Shown here in pieces: positions 17,868-26,276 of a stretch of DNA of 64,000 nt (positions within the stretch are counted from its first letter, which is position 1; each line of letters starts with the position of its first letter). A program made the position numbers and the translations under genes. This DNA comes from Fructobacillus sp. CRL 2054 (GTDB taxonomy: Bacteria > Bacillota > Bacilli > Lactobacillales > Lactobacillaceae), in the NCBI RefSeq assembly GCF_028764065.1, contig NZ_JACOFN010000002.1, forward strand, positions 1 to 64,000, in the 5' to 3' direction. Below the pieces are notes generated by a model that was not told where the DNA came from, searched no databases, and saw only the letters and a list, made by a program, of their open reading frames with translations.

Positions 17868-18716
17868 TTATAAAGCTAGTACTGAAAGTAAGAGGGCCAG
17901 CATCGCTGCAGCTGGTTGATAACGGTAGGTTAATGGTCGGATAAAGGAAAGGGTATAAACGCCGATTACTAGAATTAAGGCCAAGATGGTCGCTGGACCG
18001 AAAGAATGGAAGATAAGTAACCGACCGATGTATAGGCCGCCTGTTAGAAGGCCAAGAAGGCGCCCCTGAGACTTGGGTAAGAAGAGAGCGGTAAGATAGA
18101 AGAGAGTGGCGTAAAAAAACGTCCAGGAGCTGTTTAAGAAGGTCTGATCGACATAGTTGTTAGCCAGGAAGGCAACGCAGACTGGAACGGAGAAAGTAAT
18201 TAGGGAAGCTAGTGCGACTAATCCCAACCCGTTTTGTAATTGAACCATTGGGAATGGAAGAATGGCTAAAACTAAAATGAGTAATAGCAGTAGCACTAGA
18301 ATTTCAAAACGATTCCGCAGTGAGGAAGAAAAGAGCACAACAAGCGAAGCAGTAAGAAAGGCGTAGATACGCCAATCCTTCTTTTCAAAGCGTTCGACGA
18401 CTTCTAGAGCAATCGCTGCGGCACAGAAAATCGAGTAGGCCAGCAAAGGCCAGACCTGTTCGAAAGTTAATTTATCTGTTAAAGTTCCGTTTAGCATGGG
18501 CTTAATCCACCAGATGGCGGTTAAGGCCAATGTGATGATTGGCATTGTGTAAGCTTGAACTGCTGGAAGTTTTGCGTAAGGTTTTACTTGTTTGTCAGCT
18601 TCTTGTTCTTTTTCCTCACGTCGTCGACTACGGGAAAAGAAATTTTGAGCAGCTGTTGGTAATGTGGTTTCAGCAGTTTTGCTGCTTTGATTATCCTTTT
18701 GTGGCTCTTCGTTCAT
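17868..18716 (-). CDS. Polytopic membrane protein of unknown function
   Basis: I do not recognise this 282-residue protein. A polar, charged N-terminus of about 50 residues (RSRRREEKEQEADKQ) is followed by roughly eight or nine hydrophobic segments up to the end (first about 57-72, last about 266-281), with a loop holding ERFEKKDW near residue 108. No catalytic or transport motif is visible. It may be a small scaffold or transporter component. The ATG is supported by CGAGGAA six bases upstream. It is transcribed divergently from metK, and its extended -10 (TGATAAAAT on the minus strand, 18749-18757) overlaps the metK promoter spacer, so the two could interfere. Confidence 0.82.
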   Translation of the reverse strand: MNEEPQKDNQSSKTAETTLPTAAQNFFSRSRRREEKEQEADKQVKPYAKLPAVQAYTMPIITLALTAIWWIKPMLNGTLTDKLTFEQVWPLLAYSIFCAAAIALEVVERFEKKDWRIYAFLTASLVVLFSSSLRNRFEILVLLLLLILVLAILPFPMVQLQNGLGLVALASLITFSVPVCVAFLANNYVDQTFLNSSWTFFYATLFYLTALFLPKSQGRLLGLLTGGLYIGRLLIFHSFGPATILALILVIGVYTLSFIRPLTYRYQPAAAMLALLLSVLAL

Positions 18717-18736
18717 GTTATTCCTCGAGTGTTTTC

Positions 18737-18765
18737 TTGTACTTTCTCATTTTATCATGTAGAAT
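18737..18765 (+). promoter_or_regulatory. metK promoter
   Basis: TTGTAC (18737-18742), 17 bases, TAGAAT (18760-18765). The start would be near 18772, just ahead of the riboswitch. Confidence 0.72.
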
Positions 18766-18784
18766 AACAAATATACATTACAAC

Positions 18785-18912
18785 AGCTATCAAGAGCAGG
18801 GAAGTGATACAGCACGATGATCCTGCACCAACCGGCATGTGCACGGTGGTAATTCTGTAAGATAGGCAAAGTCATTGCGTCCAAAGGCTTGCTTTGGGCG
18901 CTTTTCTTTTGC
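18785..18912 (+). promoter_or_regulatory. SAM-I (S-box) riboswitch of metK
   Basis: The aptamer spans 18785-18867. P1 is CTATC/GATAG. The 5' CTATCAAGAG is the conserved S-box opening, GATGA-TCCTGC-ACCAACC follows the family pattern, and GGTGGTAATTCTG and AGATAG close it. A downstream terminator, GCGTCCAAAG (18877-18886) with CTTTGGGCGC (18892-18901) and a T-rich run, completes an expression platform. With SAM bound, transcription should stop and lower SAM synthetase. Motif order and spacing support SAM-I rather than the SMK box (SAM-III). Confidence 0.88.
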
Positions 18913-18946
18913 TCTTATGGTTTCTGATAGTAAGGAGGAATAGGAA

Positions 18947-20107
18947 ATGACAAAGTATTTTACAGCTGAATCGGTGGCCAATGGCCATCCTGATAAAGTC
19001 GCAGACCAAATTGCCGATGCTATCTTGGATGCGGTCTTGGAACAGGACCCTAAGGCCCGTGCGGCCATTGAAGTAACGACTTCTACTGGTGATGTCTCCA
19101 TCTTTGGAGAGCTCTCAACGACGGCCTATGTTAACATTCGTCAAATTGCCGTTGAGACGGTTCGCGCCATTGGTTATGATAAGCCAGAACTTGGGTTCTC
19201 AGCCGATTCTATTAACGTTTCAAACAAAATTGTTGAACAGTCTGCAGACATTGCCCAGGCCGTTGATAACGCCGATGATGACCCTGACCAACTGGGAGCA
19301 GGGGACCAAGGAATGGTCTTTGGTTATGCCACAAACGAAACGGCTGACTATCTACCATTGGCCCTGGATTTGTCCCACCAGTTGATGCGTAAGATTCGAG
19401 CCGTCCGTGAAGAAGGACAGGTTGCTTACCTCCGCCCAGACGCGAAGGGGGAAGTGACTTTGGCACTATCCGATGACGGTCAGGTGGAACGTATTGCGGC
19501 CGTTGTGTTGTCAACGCAGCATGATGCTGACGTATCCCTTGAACAGTTGCGTGAAGACATGAAGACGTTGGTTATTGATCAGGTCTTGCCTGCTGACCTC
19601 GTTGATGAAGAAACGAAGTACTACATTAACCCATCTGGTCGCTTTGTTCTTGGTGGCCCACAGGCCGACTCTGGTTTGACAGGCCGTAAGATTATCGTTG
19701 ATACATATGGTGGTGCTGCCCATCACGGTGGAGGAGCATTCTCTGGTAAGGATTCCACTAAGGTGGATCGCTCCGGTGCTTACTACGCCCGTTACGTGGC
19801 TAAGAACTTGGTTGCTGCTGGTTTGGCTGATAAGGCCGAACTGCAGGTAGCCTATGCTATCGGTGTGGCTGAACCCGTTTCACTAAACATTGAAACCTTC
19901 GGAACGGCTAAGGTTTCAGAAGATAAGATTGAACAAGTCGTGAAGGACCTCTTTGATTTCCGCCCACTTTCAATCATTCGTTCACTCGATTTGCAAAAGC
20001 CAATCTATAAGCAAACGGCTGCTTATGGTCACTTTGGACGTCCGGACCTGGACTTACCATGGGAGCGTTTGGATAAGGTAGATGAAATTAAGGCTGCCAT
20101 TCAATAA
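18947..20107 (+). CDS. metK: S-adenosylmethionine synthetase
   Basis: This 386-residue cytosolic enzyme makes SAM from methionine and [19 protein letters not shown] (residues 13-28) is the methionine/ATP motif. [12 protein letters not shown] near 117 and [17 protein letters not shown] near 263 are the two PROSITE-type signatures. AAGGAGGAAT lies 7 bases before the ATG. The gene stands alone behind a SAM-I riboswitch, which fits product feedback. The length is typical. Confidence 0.98.
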   Translation: MTKYFTAESVANGHPDKVADQIADAILDAVLEQDPKARAAIEVTTSTGDVSIFGELSTTAYVNIRQIAVETVRAIGYDKPELGFSADSINVSNKIVEQSADIAQAVDNADDDPDQLGAGDQGMVFGYATNETADYLPLALDLSHQLMRKIRAVREEGQVAYLRPDAKGEVTLALSDDGQVERIAAVVLSTQHDADVSLEQLREDMKTLVIDQVLPADLVDEETKYYINPSGRFVLGGPQADSGLTGRKIIVDTYGGAAHHGGGAFSGKDSTKVDRSGAYYARYVAKNLVAAGLADKAELQVAYAIGVAEPVSLNIETFGTAKVSEDKIEQVVKDLFDFRPLSIIRSLDLQKPIYKQTAAYGHFGRPDLDLPWERLDKVDEIKAAIQ

Positions 20108-20110
20108 AAT

Positions 20111-20146
20111 AAAAAAGCCAGCATGTTCATCATGCTGGCTTTTTTG
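20111..20146. terminator. Bidirectional terminator between metK and the 20148 gene
   Basis: The 15-bp perfect stem AAAAAAGCCAGCATG/CATGCTGGCTTTTTT has loop TTCAT. It has T runs on both strands and serves both convergent genes. Confidence 0.94.
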
Positions 20147-20147
20147 A

Positions 20148-21077
20148 TTACTTTTTCTTTTTATCTTTTGAAAGATTTGCTGCTTGAATTACTGGGTAGG
20201 TGCCAGCCATTGAAAGGGTAAAGGAGTAGGCACCGTTTTCAAGTACGTTGCCATCTAGTTTGATACTTTCCAAATCGCGAATGTGGAAAGCAGCATCGTT
20301 ACCCAATGGGAAGGAAATGAAACCACGGCGGGAAGGGTTTTGCCGTCCCTTCTTTCCTTGCAAATAGGTTAGCAGAATCTTGGGCCAGGCAACCTGGTTA
20401 ACGACACGAACCGTGAAGGGCTCTTTTTCATTGTCCTTGTTTAATAGGACCTGAAGACCAAGTGTCTTTGGGTTGTGTTGGTAAGAAGTCCCGTGCCGCA
20501 GTGTCCAAGCAAAGAAAATCTTGCCTTGGTTGCGGGAGAAGTTACTCCAGAAGTTCAGAAACTGTTGACCGGCCTGCTTCCAAATGACTTTTTGATTAAA
20601 GGTTGGAAGTAGTGCAGAAAAGTCAGAACCAATCTGTAGATAGTCGAAGAAGTAGCGGGTTCCCTTCGTTGGAACATCGCCATCAATTTTGGCAATTGGC
20701 CGCTTGATAATCGTGTTCTGGTTCAAAGAAGCGTTAATCTCAGCTAAAATCTCGTGAACTTGAAGCCCCTTTTCTGGCCAGGAGACTAAGAGAAGGGGAA
20801 GCTTACGGTCCGGATTAATGGCTAGGAAACCAGAAAGGACTTCGTTAGCCGTTGCTTCATTTCCGATGACGATGATTGGTAGGTCAATGTTTTGGAAGGC
20901 GCGGGAACGAGCCACAATTTTGGCCTGTGCATAAAGGGAGTGGTGCTGTTTTTCAACACGGTAAGAAGCCATTAGATTGGCTTGTGTTAATTCTCCCTGT
21001 AATTGGTCGAGTAATCCCTGCTTATTTTTATGACGAATAAGAGAAGCGCCGACAAAGATATGTGCTTGCGTGGGCAT
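20148..21077 (-). CDS. Diacylglycerol kinase-like protein, degenerate nucleotide motif
   Basis: This 309-residue cytosolic protein has a layout like the lipid kinase (DagK/YegS) fold: an N-terminal alpha/beta domain, then a beta-rich C-terminal domain. LPIIVIGNEATANEVLSGFL, near residue 75, aligns with the kinase motif containing GGDGTxNEV, but the glycine-rich GGDGT is replaced by GNEAT, so normal ATP binding is doubtful. The start at 21077 is chosen because AGGAGGG lies just upstream. The longer frame to 21113 would run through the rnjA terminator. It is convergent with metK and transcribed in the same direction as rnjA. It may be a non-catalytic relative or have an altered substrate; the function is unproven. 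Confidence 0.75.
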   Translation of the reverse strand: MPTQAHIFVGASLIRHKNKQGLLDQLQGELTQANLMASYRVEKQHHSLYAQAKIVARSRAFQNIDLPIIVIGNEATANEVLSGFLAINPDRKLPLLLVSWPEKGLQVHEILAEINASLNQNTIIKRPIAKIDGDVPTKGTRYFFDYLQIGSDFSALLPTFNQKVIWKQAGQQFLNFWSNFSRNQGKIFFAWTLRHGTSYQHNPKTLGLQVLLNKDNEKEPFTVRVVNQVAWPKILLTYLQGKKGRQNPSRRGFISFPLGNDAAFHIRDLESIKLDGNVLENGAYSFTLSMAGTYPVIQAANLSKDKKKK

Positions 21078-21101
21078 AATAGCCCTCCTAAATAATTGGT
21101 A

Positions 21102-21127
21102 TAAAAAAGGCATGCTATTCGCATGCC
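21102..21127 (-). terminator. rnjA terminator
   Basis: On the minus strand GGCATGC-GAATA-GCATGCC is followed by six T, eight bases after the rnjA stop. Confidence 0.88.
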
Positions 21128-21134
21128 TTCGGCC

Positions 21135-22817
21135 TTAAACCATGATCAACATAGGTAGAATCATTGGCTTTCGGGCAGTTTCTTTATGAAGATACTTTGA
21201 GAGGTCATCGATGATTTCCTGTCGAATATCAGATTCAGAGGCGTTCTTTTGAGACATTGCCTTACGAATCGTATTGAAGATGACGTGACGACCGTCGTTA
21301 ATCAAATCACCAGACTCACGCATGTAAACGAAGCCTCGGGACAAGATATCAGGACCAGAAAGAATTTCTTTCTTCTTAAGGTCAATCGTTGCCGTTACGA
21401 TAACCAAACCATCTTGAGATAGCTTGAGTCGGTCGTGCAAGACAACAGATCCGATGTCACCAATTCCGGAACCGTCGATATAGGTATCTTCGGCTGGGAA
21501 GTGTCCAGCAAGGCGGGGTGGGTTCACACCGTCCATTGCCAAAACATCACCGTTTTCTTGGATGAAAGTGTTTTCTGCTGGTACGTCGAGTTCTTCAGCG
21601 AGTCCGGCATGGACTTTTAGCATACGGAACTCACCGTGGACAGGCATAAAGTACTTTGGCTTCATCAAGGAAATCATCAATTTCTGTTCTTCTTGGCCAC
21701 CGTGACCAGAAGTGTGAATGTTGTTTAACTTTCCATGAATAACGTTTGCACCTGCTTCTTCCAACTTGTTAATCACAGCGTTAACAGAGGCTGTGTTACC
21801 AGGAATTGGAGAAGAAGAGAAGATGACGTTATCCTTTGGCTTCAAGCGAACTTGCTTGTGGGTACCGTTGGCGATACGAGCCAAGGCAGCCATTGATTCA
21901 CCCTGTGATCCAGTTGACATGATTAAGAGTTCATCATCGGGGATGTTCTTAATTTGTGACTGTTCGACAAGGGCATCATCAGGAATATCCAAATAACCAA
22001 GGGCGCGACCGTTTGACATGGCAGATTCCATTGAACGTCCGAAGACGGCAATTTTACGACCATGACGGATGGCAGCATCCGTTGCCATTTTGATACGGTT
22101 CATGTTCGAAGCGAAAGTGGCAAAGATGATTCGACCGTGCTGCAACTGATTGAAGAGCTTGTCGACCGTCTTTTGAACCCAGGCTTCGGACTTGGTCCAT
22201 TCAGGACGTTCCGCGTTCGTTGAATCAGACATCAAGAGGAGAACACCTTCGTGACCAATGCGAGCCATTGACCAGAGGTTTGGCTTTTGTTTGGTAGTTG
22301 GTGTCAAATCAAACTTGAAGTCACCCGTTTCAACGATTGTTCCAACAGGTGTCTTGATGGCGATACCAAAGACATCGGGAATGGAGTGGGTGGTACGGAA
22401 GAATTCGGCGGATGTCTTACCAAAATTGATTACGGAGCCATCCGTAATTTCGTGGAGTTCCACGCGGTTTAACATTTGCTTTTCTTCCAGTTTGTTTTTA
22501 ATCAAGGCCATGGCTAGTGGTCCTGCGTAAACTGGGACGTTAACAGCCTGCAAGAAGTAGGCAATCGCTCCAATGTGGTCTTCGTGTCCGTGGGTAATGA
22601 CAAGGCCTTTGACCCGGTCAATGTTTTCGACTAAGTACGAGTAGTCAGGAATGACGTAATCGATTCCTAAGAGGGAATCTTCAGGGAACTTAATTCCGGC
22701 ATCGACGATGACAATTTCATCTTGGTATTCGATTCCGTAGGTATTCTTCCCAATTTCGCCAAGACCCCCGAGAGCGTAGACCGCAACTTCGTTGGGCTTA
22801 ATATCAATTTTATCCAT
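21135..22817 (-). CDS. rnjA: Ribonuclease J1
   Basis: This 560-residue metallo-beta-lactamase/beta-CASP ribonuclease has 5'-3' exo- and endonuclease activity in mRNA decay and rRNA maturation. ALGGLGEIGKNTYGIEY at residues 15-31, the metal motif HGHEDH at 76-81, GDFKFD near 168 and SDSTNAERP near 199 are typical of RNase J1. The C-terminal domain is complete. It follows rpoY by four bases and lacks a clear ribosome site, so it is probably translated by coupling. The rpoY-rnjA pair is conserved in Firmicutes. Confidence 0.96.
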   Translation of the reverse strand: MDKIDIKPNEVAVYALGGLGEIGKNTYGIEYQDEIVIVDAGIKFPEDSLLGIDYVIPDYSYLVENIDRVKGLVITHGHEDHIGAIAYFLQAVNVPVYAGPLAMALIKNKLEEKQMLNRVELHEITDGSVINFGKTSAEFFRTTHSIPDVFGIAIKTPVGTIVETGDFKFDLTPTTKQKPNLWSMARIGHEGVLLLMSDSTNAERPEWTKSEAWVQKTVDKLFNQLQHGRIIFATFASNMNRIKMATDAAIRHGRKIAVFGRSMESAMSNGRALGYLDIPDDALVEQSQIKNIPDDELLIMSTGSQGESMAALARIANGTHKQVRLKPKDNVIFSSSPIPGNTASVNAVINKLEEAGANVIHGKLNNIHTSGHGGQEEQKLMISLMKPKYFMPVHGEFRMLKVHAGLAEELDVPAENTFIQENGDVLAMDGVNPPRLAGHFPAEDTYIDGSGIGDIGSVVLHDRLKLSQDGLVIVTATIDLKKKEILSGPDILSRGFVYMRESGDLINDGRHVIFNTIRKAMSQKNASESDIRQEIIDDLSKYLHKETARKPMILPMLIMV

Positions 22818-22821
22818 GAAG

Positions 22822-23037
22822 TTAGTTGAACTTTGTCAATTTGAATTCTGGGTCAGCCTGTTCGTACACCAGTGCTGCGTCAGAGAGTTCTTCAACTGTT
22901 TCAATGTTGTAATCAGTGTTCTTTTGAGCCATTGCGTAGGCGTCGGCCTGATTGTCAGCCTCTAGATAGAAAGATTGTGTTAGTTCACGCTTTGGGTTGC
23001 GGTCCATACTTTCTTGGTAATAAACTTTGTAAACCAT
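22822..23037 (-). CDS. rpoY: RNA polymerase epsilon subunit
   Basis: The 71-residue RpoY (YkzG, DUF1447), the small epsilon subunit of Firmicute RNA polymerase, has a Gp2-like fold. MVYKVYYQES, TQSFYLEA and the region YNIETVEELSDAALVYEQ are characteristic. GGAGG lies seven bases before the ATG. It is the first gene of the rpoY-rnjA operon. Confidence 0.93.
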   Translation of the reverse strand: MVYKVYYQESMDRNPKRELTQSFYLEADNQADAYAMAQKNTDYNIETVEELSDAALVYEQADPEFKLTKFN

Positions 23038-23095
23038 TGTGGTTCCTCCAAAATATTTAATTCTTTTTTGTCACGAATCGAAAACCTTATTTGTC

Positions 23096-23104
23096 ATTTT
23101 ACCA
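23096..23104 (-). promoter_or_regulatory. Extended -10 of rpoY-rnjA
   Basis: TGGTAAAAT on the minus strand lies 59 bases before the rpoY start. No good -35 is visible, as with several extended -10 promoters here. Confidence 0.5.
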
Positions 23105-23186
23105 TAGATAGAAGGAAGTGGCGACTTTTATTAGAGTAAAATTCTAGACAAAATCGTTCTGTAAACGTGCGAAATGTTGTTTTTTT

Positions 23187-23195
23187 TGTTATAAT
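23187..23195 (+). promoter_or_regulatory. Extended -10 of efp
   Basis: TGTTATAAT, preceded by a run of T. The -35 region is poor. It diverges from the rpoY promoter about 85 bases away. Confidence 0.55.
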
Positions 23196-23228
23196 AACAC
23201 CAATTACGAATAAACGAGGGATATGCTC

Positions 23229-23789
23229 ATGGCAATTGGCATGAATGATTTGAAGACAGGTTTGACAATTGAGTACTCAAACTCAATCTGGCGCGTGATT
23301 GAATTCCAACACGTGAAGCCTGGTAAGGGAGCGGCTTTTGTTCGCTCAAAGTTGAAGAACTTGCGTACTGGTGCGGTTAACGAAGTAACGTTCCGTCCTG
23401 GTGATAAGTTCGAACAAGCAGATATTTCGACACGTCCAATGTCTTACTTGTACGCTGAAAACGGTGGACGAGTATTCATGGATACTGAAACATTTGAACA
23501 AATCAACATTCCTGATGATCACTTGAAGGAAGCCTTGAAGTACATGCTTGAAGGTATGGAAGTGAAGATCACGATGTTCGGTTCAGAAGTCTTGGGGGCT
23601 GAATTGCCTTCATCAGTTCAATTGAAGGTTGTTGAAACACAACCAGGTATCAAGGGCGCAACTGCAACTGGTTCTGGTAAGCCAGCCGTTGTTGAAACAG
23701 GCGCAACGATCACAGTTCCTGACTTTGTTAACGAAGGTGAAACAATCATCGTTAACACTGAAGACGGTTCATACAAGGGTCGCGCTTAA
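23229..23789 (+). CDS. efp: Elongation factor P
   Basis: This 186-residue translation factor relieves ribosome stalling at proline runs. It has three beta-barrel domains: KOW-like (1-64), the middle OB domain, and a C-terminal OB domain with the signature [14 protein letters not shown]-like segment near residue 136. The loop lysine is K33 in [12 protein letters not shown], matching the Bacillus-type unmodified or 5-aminopentanol-modified loop. The ATG at 23229 is chosen because GAGGG is 8 bases upstream. The in-frame ATG at 23223 is only 2 bases from it, and the resulting length fits the family. Confidence 0.97.
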   Translation: MAIGMNDLKTGLTIEYSNSIWRVIEFQHVKPGKGAAFVRSKLKNLRTGAVNEVTFRPGDKFEQADISTRPMSYLYAENGGRVFMDTETFEQINIPDDHLKEALKYMLEGMEVKITMFGSEVLGAELPSSVQLKVVETQPGIKGATATGSGKPAVVETGATITVPDFVNEGETIIVNTEDGSYKGRA

Positions 23790-23796
23790 TTATGTC

Positions 23797-23826
23797 GACT
23801 GCTTTGCTCTGGTAAAGCAGTCTTTT
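23797..23826 (+). terminator. efp terminator
   Basis: The 9-bp stem GACTGCTTT/AAAGCAGTC with an 8-base loop is followed by only four T. Confidence 0.8.
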
Positions 23827-23838
23827 GTGTTATGTTAG

Positions 23839-23852
23839 ACCGTCAAGACGGT
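23839..23852 (+). other. Short palindrome before yqhY
   Basis: ACCGTC-AA-GACGGT, a perfect 6-bp inverted repeat 29 bases before the yqhY start codon. It may be an operator or a small leader hairpin. Confidence 0.4.
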
Positions 23853-23880
23853 TAATCTTGGTCAATCAAGGAGGAAGCTC

Positions 23881-24348
23881 ATGGCAAAGTCAACTGATTT
23901 AACAAACAAGAACTTTTTACTGACAAAAGAGCAAATGGCTGACGGGCAGATGCTCGTTTCTAAGACTGCTCTTGAGGCAGTTGCTCAGGCAGCTGCACAA
24001 GGCGTTGATGGGGTTGTTGCCATGCAAGCCAAGGTTTACGAGCACTTGCCAAAGTACTTGACTAAGGTTGCGGGTCTTCAGCCAGCTGTTCCGGGTGTCA
24101 TGATGAAGAAGGACGAGCGGGGAACAATCTCGTTCGACCTTTCAGTGATTCTTGAATACGGTGCTGTTATTCCTAAGGTTGCCTTCGCCGTTCAACAGGC
24201 TGTGAAGTCTGACCTTACGAACTTAGCTGGTTTGACGGTTGACTCGGTTAACGTAACTGTTGCTGGATTGGTACCAGATGAAGACCACCAGACGATTGAT
24301 CCAGAACACCTTTTTGATGAAAGTGCGAAGAAGGAGTCAGCAAAATGA
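23881..24348 (+). CDS. yqhY: Asp23/Gls24 family protein YqhY
   Basis: This 155-residue cytosolic protein of the Asp23/Gls24 alkaline-shock family is of the YqhY type, found beside nusB and lipid synthesis genes in Firmicutes. In Bacillus, YqhY is linked to control of acetyl-CoA carboxylase. LVSKTALEAVAQAAAQGVDGVV (residues 25-46), FDLSVILEYGAVIPKVAFAVQQAV and VNVTVAGLV are the family core. GGAGGAAGCTC precedes the ATG. It overlaps nusB by four bases (ATGA), showing coupling. Confidence 0.91.
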   Translation: MAKSTDLTNKNFLLTKEQMADGQMLVSKTALEAVAQAAAQGVDGVVAMQAKVYEHLPKYLTKVAGLQPAVPGVMMKKDERGTISFDLSVILEYGAVIPKVAFAVQQAVKSDLTNLAGLTVDSVNVTVAGLVPDEDHQTIDPEHLFDESAKKESAK

Positions 24349-24758
24349 CCCAGATGTCACGACATGAGGAGCGCCGCGCTGCCTTGCAAATTCTATTTGC
24401 AGCCGTTAAGGAAGTTCCTGATGACAATCAAATGGACTTGAACTACGACTTGGTATTGCGTAACGACGCCTACCAAGCATTTCTTCCTCAACTAGTGAAC
24501 GGTGTTTTGGCAACATCTAAGGAATTGGATGAAAACTTGTCAAAGCACTTGGCAACTGGTTGGAAGTTAGACCGTATTTCACGTATTGATTTAGTTATCT
24601 TGCGTATTGCGGCTTACGAACTGACTTTGCCAGAACCAACTCCTTATAAGGTTGTTGTAGACGAAGCGGTTGAGTTGGCAAAGGAATTTGCAACGAAGGA
24701 AGACGCGCAGTTCGTTAACGGTGTGTTGAAGAATTATGCACCTGAAAATGTTCAATAA
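24345..24758 (+). CDS. nusB: Transcription antitermination factor NusB
   Basis: This 137-residue all-helical NusB binds boxA RNA with NusE (S10) in rRNA antitermination. SRHEERRAALQILFAA at residues 4-19 and LDRISRIDLVILRIAAYEL near 83 are diagnostic. DEAVELAKEFATKEDAQFVNGVL at the end is the standard closing motif. It overlaps yqhY by four bases and is followed by a terminator. Confidence 0.95.
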   Translation: MTQMSRHEERRAALQILFAAVKEVPDDNQMDLNYDLVLRNDAYQAFLPQLVNGVLATSKELDENLSKHLATGWKLDRISRIDLVILRIAAYELTLPEPTPYKVVVDEAVELAKEFATKEDAQFVNGVLKNYAPENVQ

Positions 24759-24773
24759 ATTTTAAGTGGAATT

Positions 24774-24797
24774 GTCGGCTCTTGGGCCGACTTTTTT
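24774..24797 (+). terminator. yqhY-nusB terminator
   Basis: GTCGGCT-CTTG-GGCCGAC (7 bp, one G-U pair) followed by six T. Confidence 0.88.
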
Positions 24798-24889
24798 ATT
24801 TGGCTTTTATTTGATAAACGAATCACGTGGGAGAGAGGTGTGAACGCCTATCCTGTGCTAAAATAAGGGGAGATACTTAGGAGGATTTC

Positions 24890-25684
24890 ATGGCAATTTA
24901 TCACCCAAACGAACAACCTGCACCAACTTACGACGCGCACACTCACTTAAACGATGACGCGCTTTATTTTGACGTGCCTGCCTACCTTGGCCGCGCACAC
25001 GAATTCCAAGTTTTGGAAATGAACGTGGTTGGTTATAACAAAGTCGGAAATGCCCGCGCTTTGGAAATTGCCCATGAAAACGATGGGGTCTATGCCGTTC
25101 TTGGCTATCAGCCAGAAGATACGCCGGACTTCGATGAAGCGGCTGCTGCTGAGTTAGAAGAGCAGTTGAAGGACCCATCCGTTGTCGGTGTTGGTGAAAC
25201 AGGCTTAGACTACCACTGGGATACGGACCGTGATGTACAAATGAAGTCTTTTCTTGCCCACATCGCCCTTGCAAAAAAGTACGATTTGCCTGTAATTATC
25301 CACAACCGTGATGCTTTCAACGATGTTTACCGTGTGTTGAAGGAGCAGGGCGTGAAGAAGGCGGTGATTCATTCCTTCTCCGGAACTGCTGAACAGGCCA
25401 AGGCCTGGGCTGATTTGGGTTACTACGTTTCCTTCTCGGGTGTTGTGACCTTTAAGAAGGCAAACGATGTGCGTGAGGGCGCCAAAGTTGTACCATTGAA
25501 TCAAATTTTGGTAGAAACGGATGCACCTTATTTAGCACCAACGCCATACCGTGGTAAAACAAACGAACCAGGCTGGACGAAGTACGTGGTGGATTCATTG
25601 GCGGAAACTTTGGATATGGACCGTGATGAATTGGCATCCAAGACGGTTGAAAACGCACACCGGGCCTTTTTGAACCATGACTGA
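24890..25684 (+). CDS. tatD: TatD family metal-dependent DNase
   Basis: This 264-residue TIM-barrel hydrolase has DAHTHLND (residues 16-23) for the first metal, VGVGETGLDYHWD near 102 with the Glu, IIHNRDA near 136, VIHSFSG near 160 and ETDAPYLAP near 207. All expected metal ligands are seen. TatD enzymes are 3'-5' exonucleases or DNases. TAGGAGG precedes the start, and an extended -10 TGCTAAAAT is at 24856-24864. It overlaps rnmV by eight bases. The order tatD-rnmV-rsmA-veg is conserved in Firmicutes. Confidence 0.93.
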   Translation: MAIYHPNEQPAPTYDAHTHLNDDALYFDVPAYLGRAHEFQVLEMNVVGYNKVGNARALEIAHENDGVYAVLGYQPEDTPDFDEAAAAELEEQLKDPSVVGVGETGLDYHWDTDRDVQMKSFLAHIALAKKYDLPVIIHNRDAFNDVYRVLKEQGVKKAVIHSFSGTAEQAKAWADLGYYVSFSGVVTFKKANDVREGAKVVPLNQILVETDAPYLAPTPYRGKTNEPGWTKYVVDSLAETLDMDRDELASKTVENAHRAFLNHD

Positions 25685-26276
25685 AAGTGTTGGTGAAAAG
25701 CGGCCGGTAATTGATGCTGTGGTCGTTGTTGAAGGCTGGTCGGATACTCAGCGTCTGGCCCTTGCAGTTGAATGCGACACCATTGAAACCGGAGGCTCTG
25801 CTTTGGGGGACGAAGTGGTTGAACGAATTCGTCTAGCTCAAGAACGGCGGGGTGTGATTGTTTTAACCGATCCGGACTTCAACGGGAACCGTTTGCGTCA
25901 GCTGATTTTAACGGCGGTGCCGGGGGTGACTTTGGCAAGTATTTCTAGAGATGAGGGACGGGCCGAGAAGGATAACCCGCACAAGTCCTTGGGAATCGAA
26001 CATGCTCCTGTTACTGTTTTGCGAAGGGTCTTGTTAGAGGCCGATAAAAAGACCAAGGGGGAGCGGACGGCATCTGACATTGACCGTTCCATTATGATGG
26101 CCTGTGGATTAATGGGAGCACCAGAATCCCGTGAAAAACGTCGGATTTTGGGTGACCTACTGTCGATTGGCTATGGAAATGGAAAGCAGTTTTTAGCCCG
26201 CTTACAGGCCCTTGGCTACCAAAAGAAAGATTTAATTGAAGCATTAGAAGGAGGCCAGGATGGCCAAAACGATTGA
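25677..26276 (+). CDS. rnmV: Ribonuclease M5
   Basis: This 199-residue Toprim-domain ribonuclease matures 5S rRNA together with ribosomal protein L18. The Toprim Glu is in VVVEGWSDTQ (near residue 19) and the Asp pair in VLTDPDFNG (near 62). HKSLGIEHA near 102 is a family segment. It overlaps tatD upstream and rsmA downstream, so translation is coupled along the operon. Confidence 0.94.
   Translation: MTESVGEKRPVIDAVVVVEGWSDTQRLALAVECDTIETGGSALGDEVVERIRLAQERRGVIVLTDPDFNGNRLRQLILTAVPGVTLASISRDEGRAEKDNPHKSLGIEHAPVTVLRRVLLEADKKTKGERTASDIDRSIMMACGLMGAPESREKRRILGDLLSIGYGNGKQFLARLQALGYQKKDLIEALEGGQDGQND

Noticed and set aside
23158-23176. Possible cre site upstream of efp (TGTAAACGTGCGAA)
   Set aside because: The right half lacks the required CA, and efp is not an expected CcpA target.
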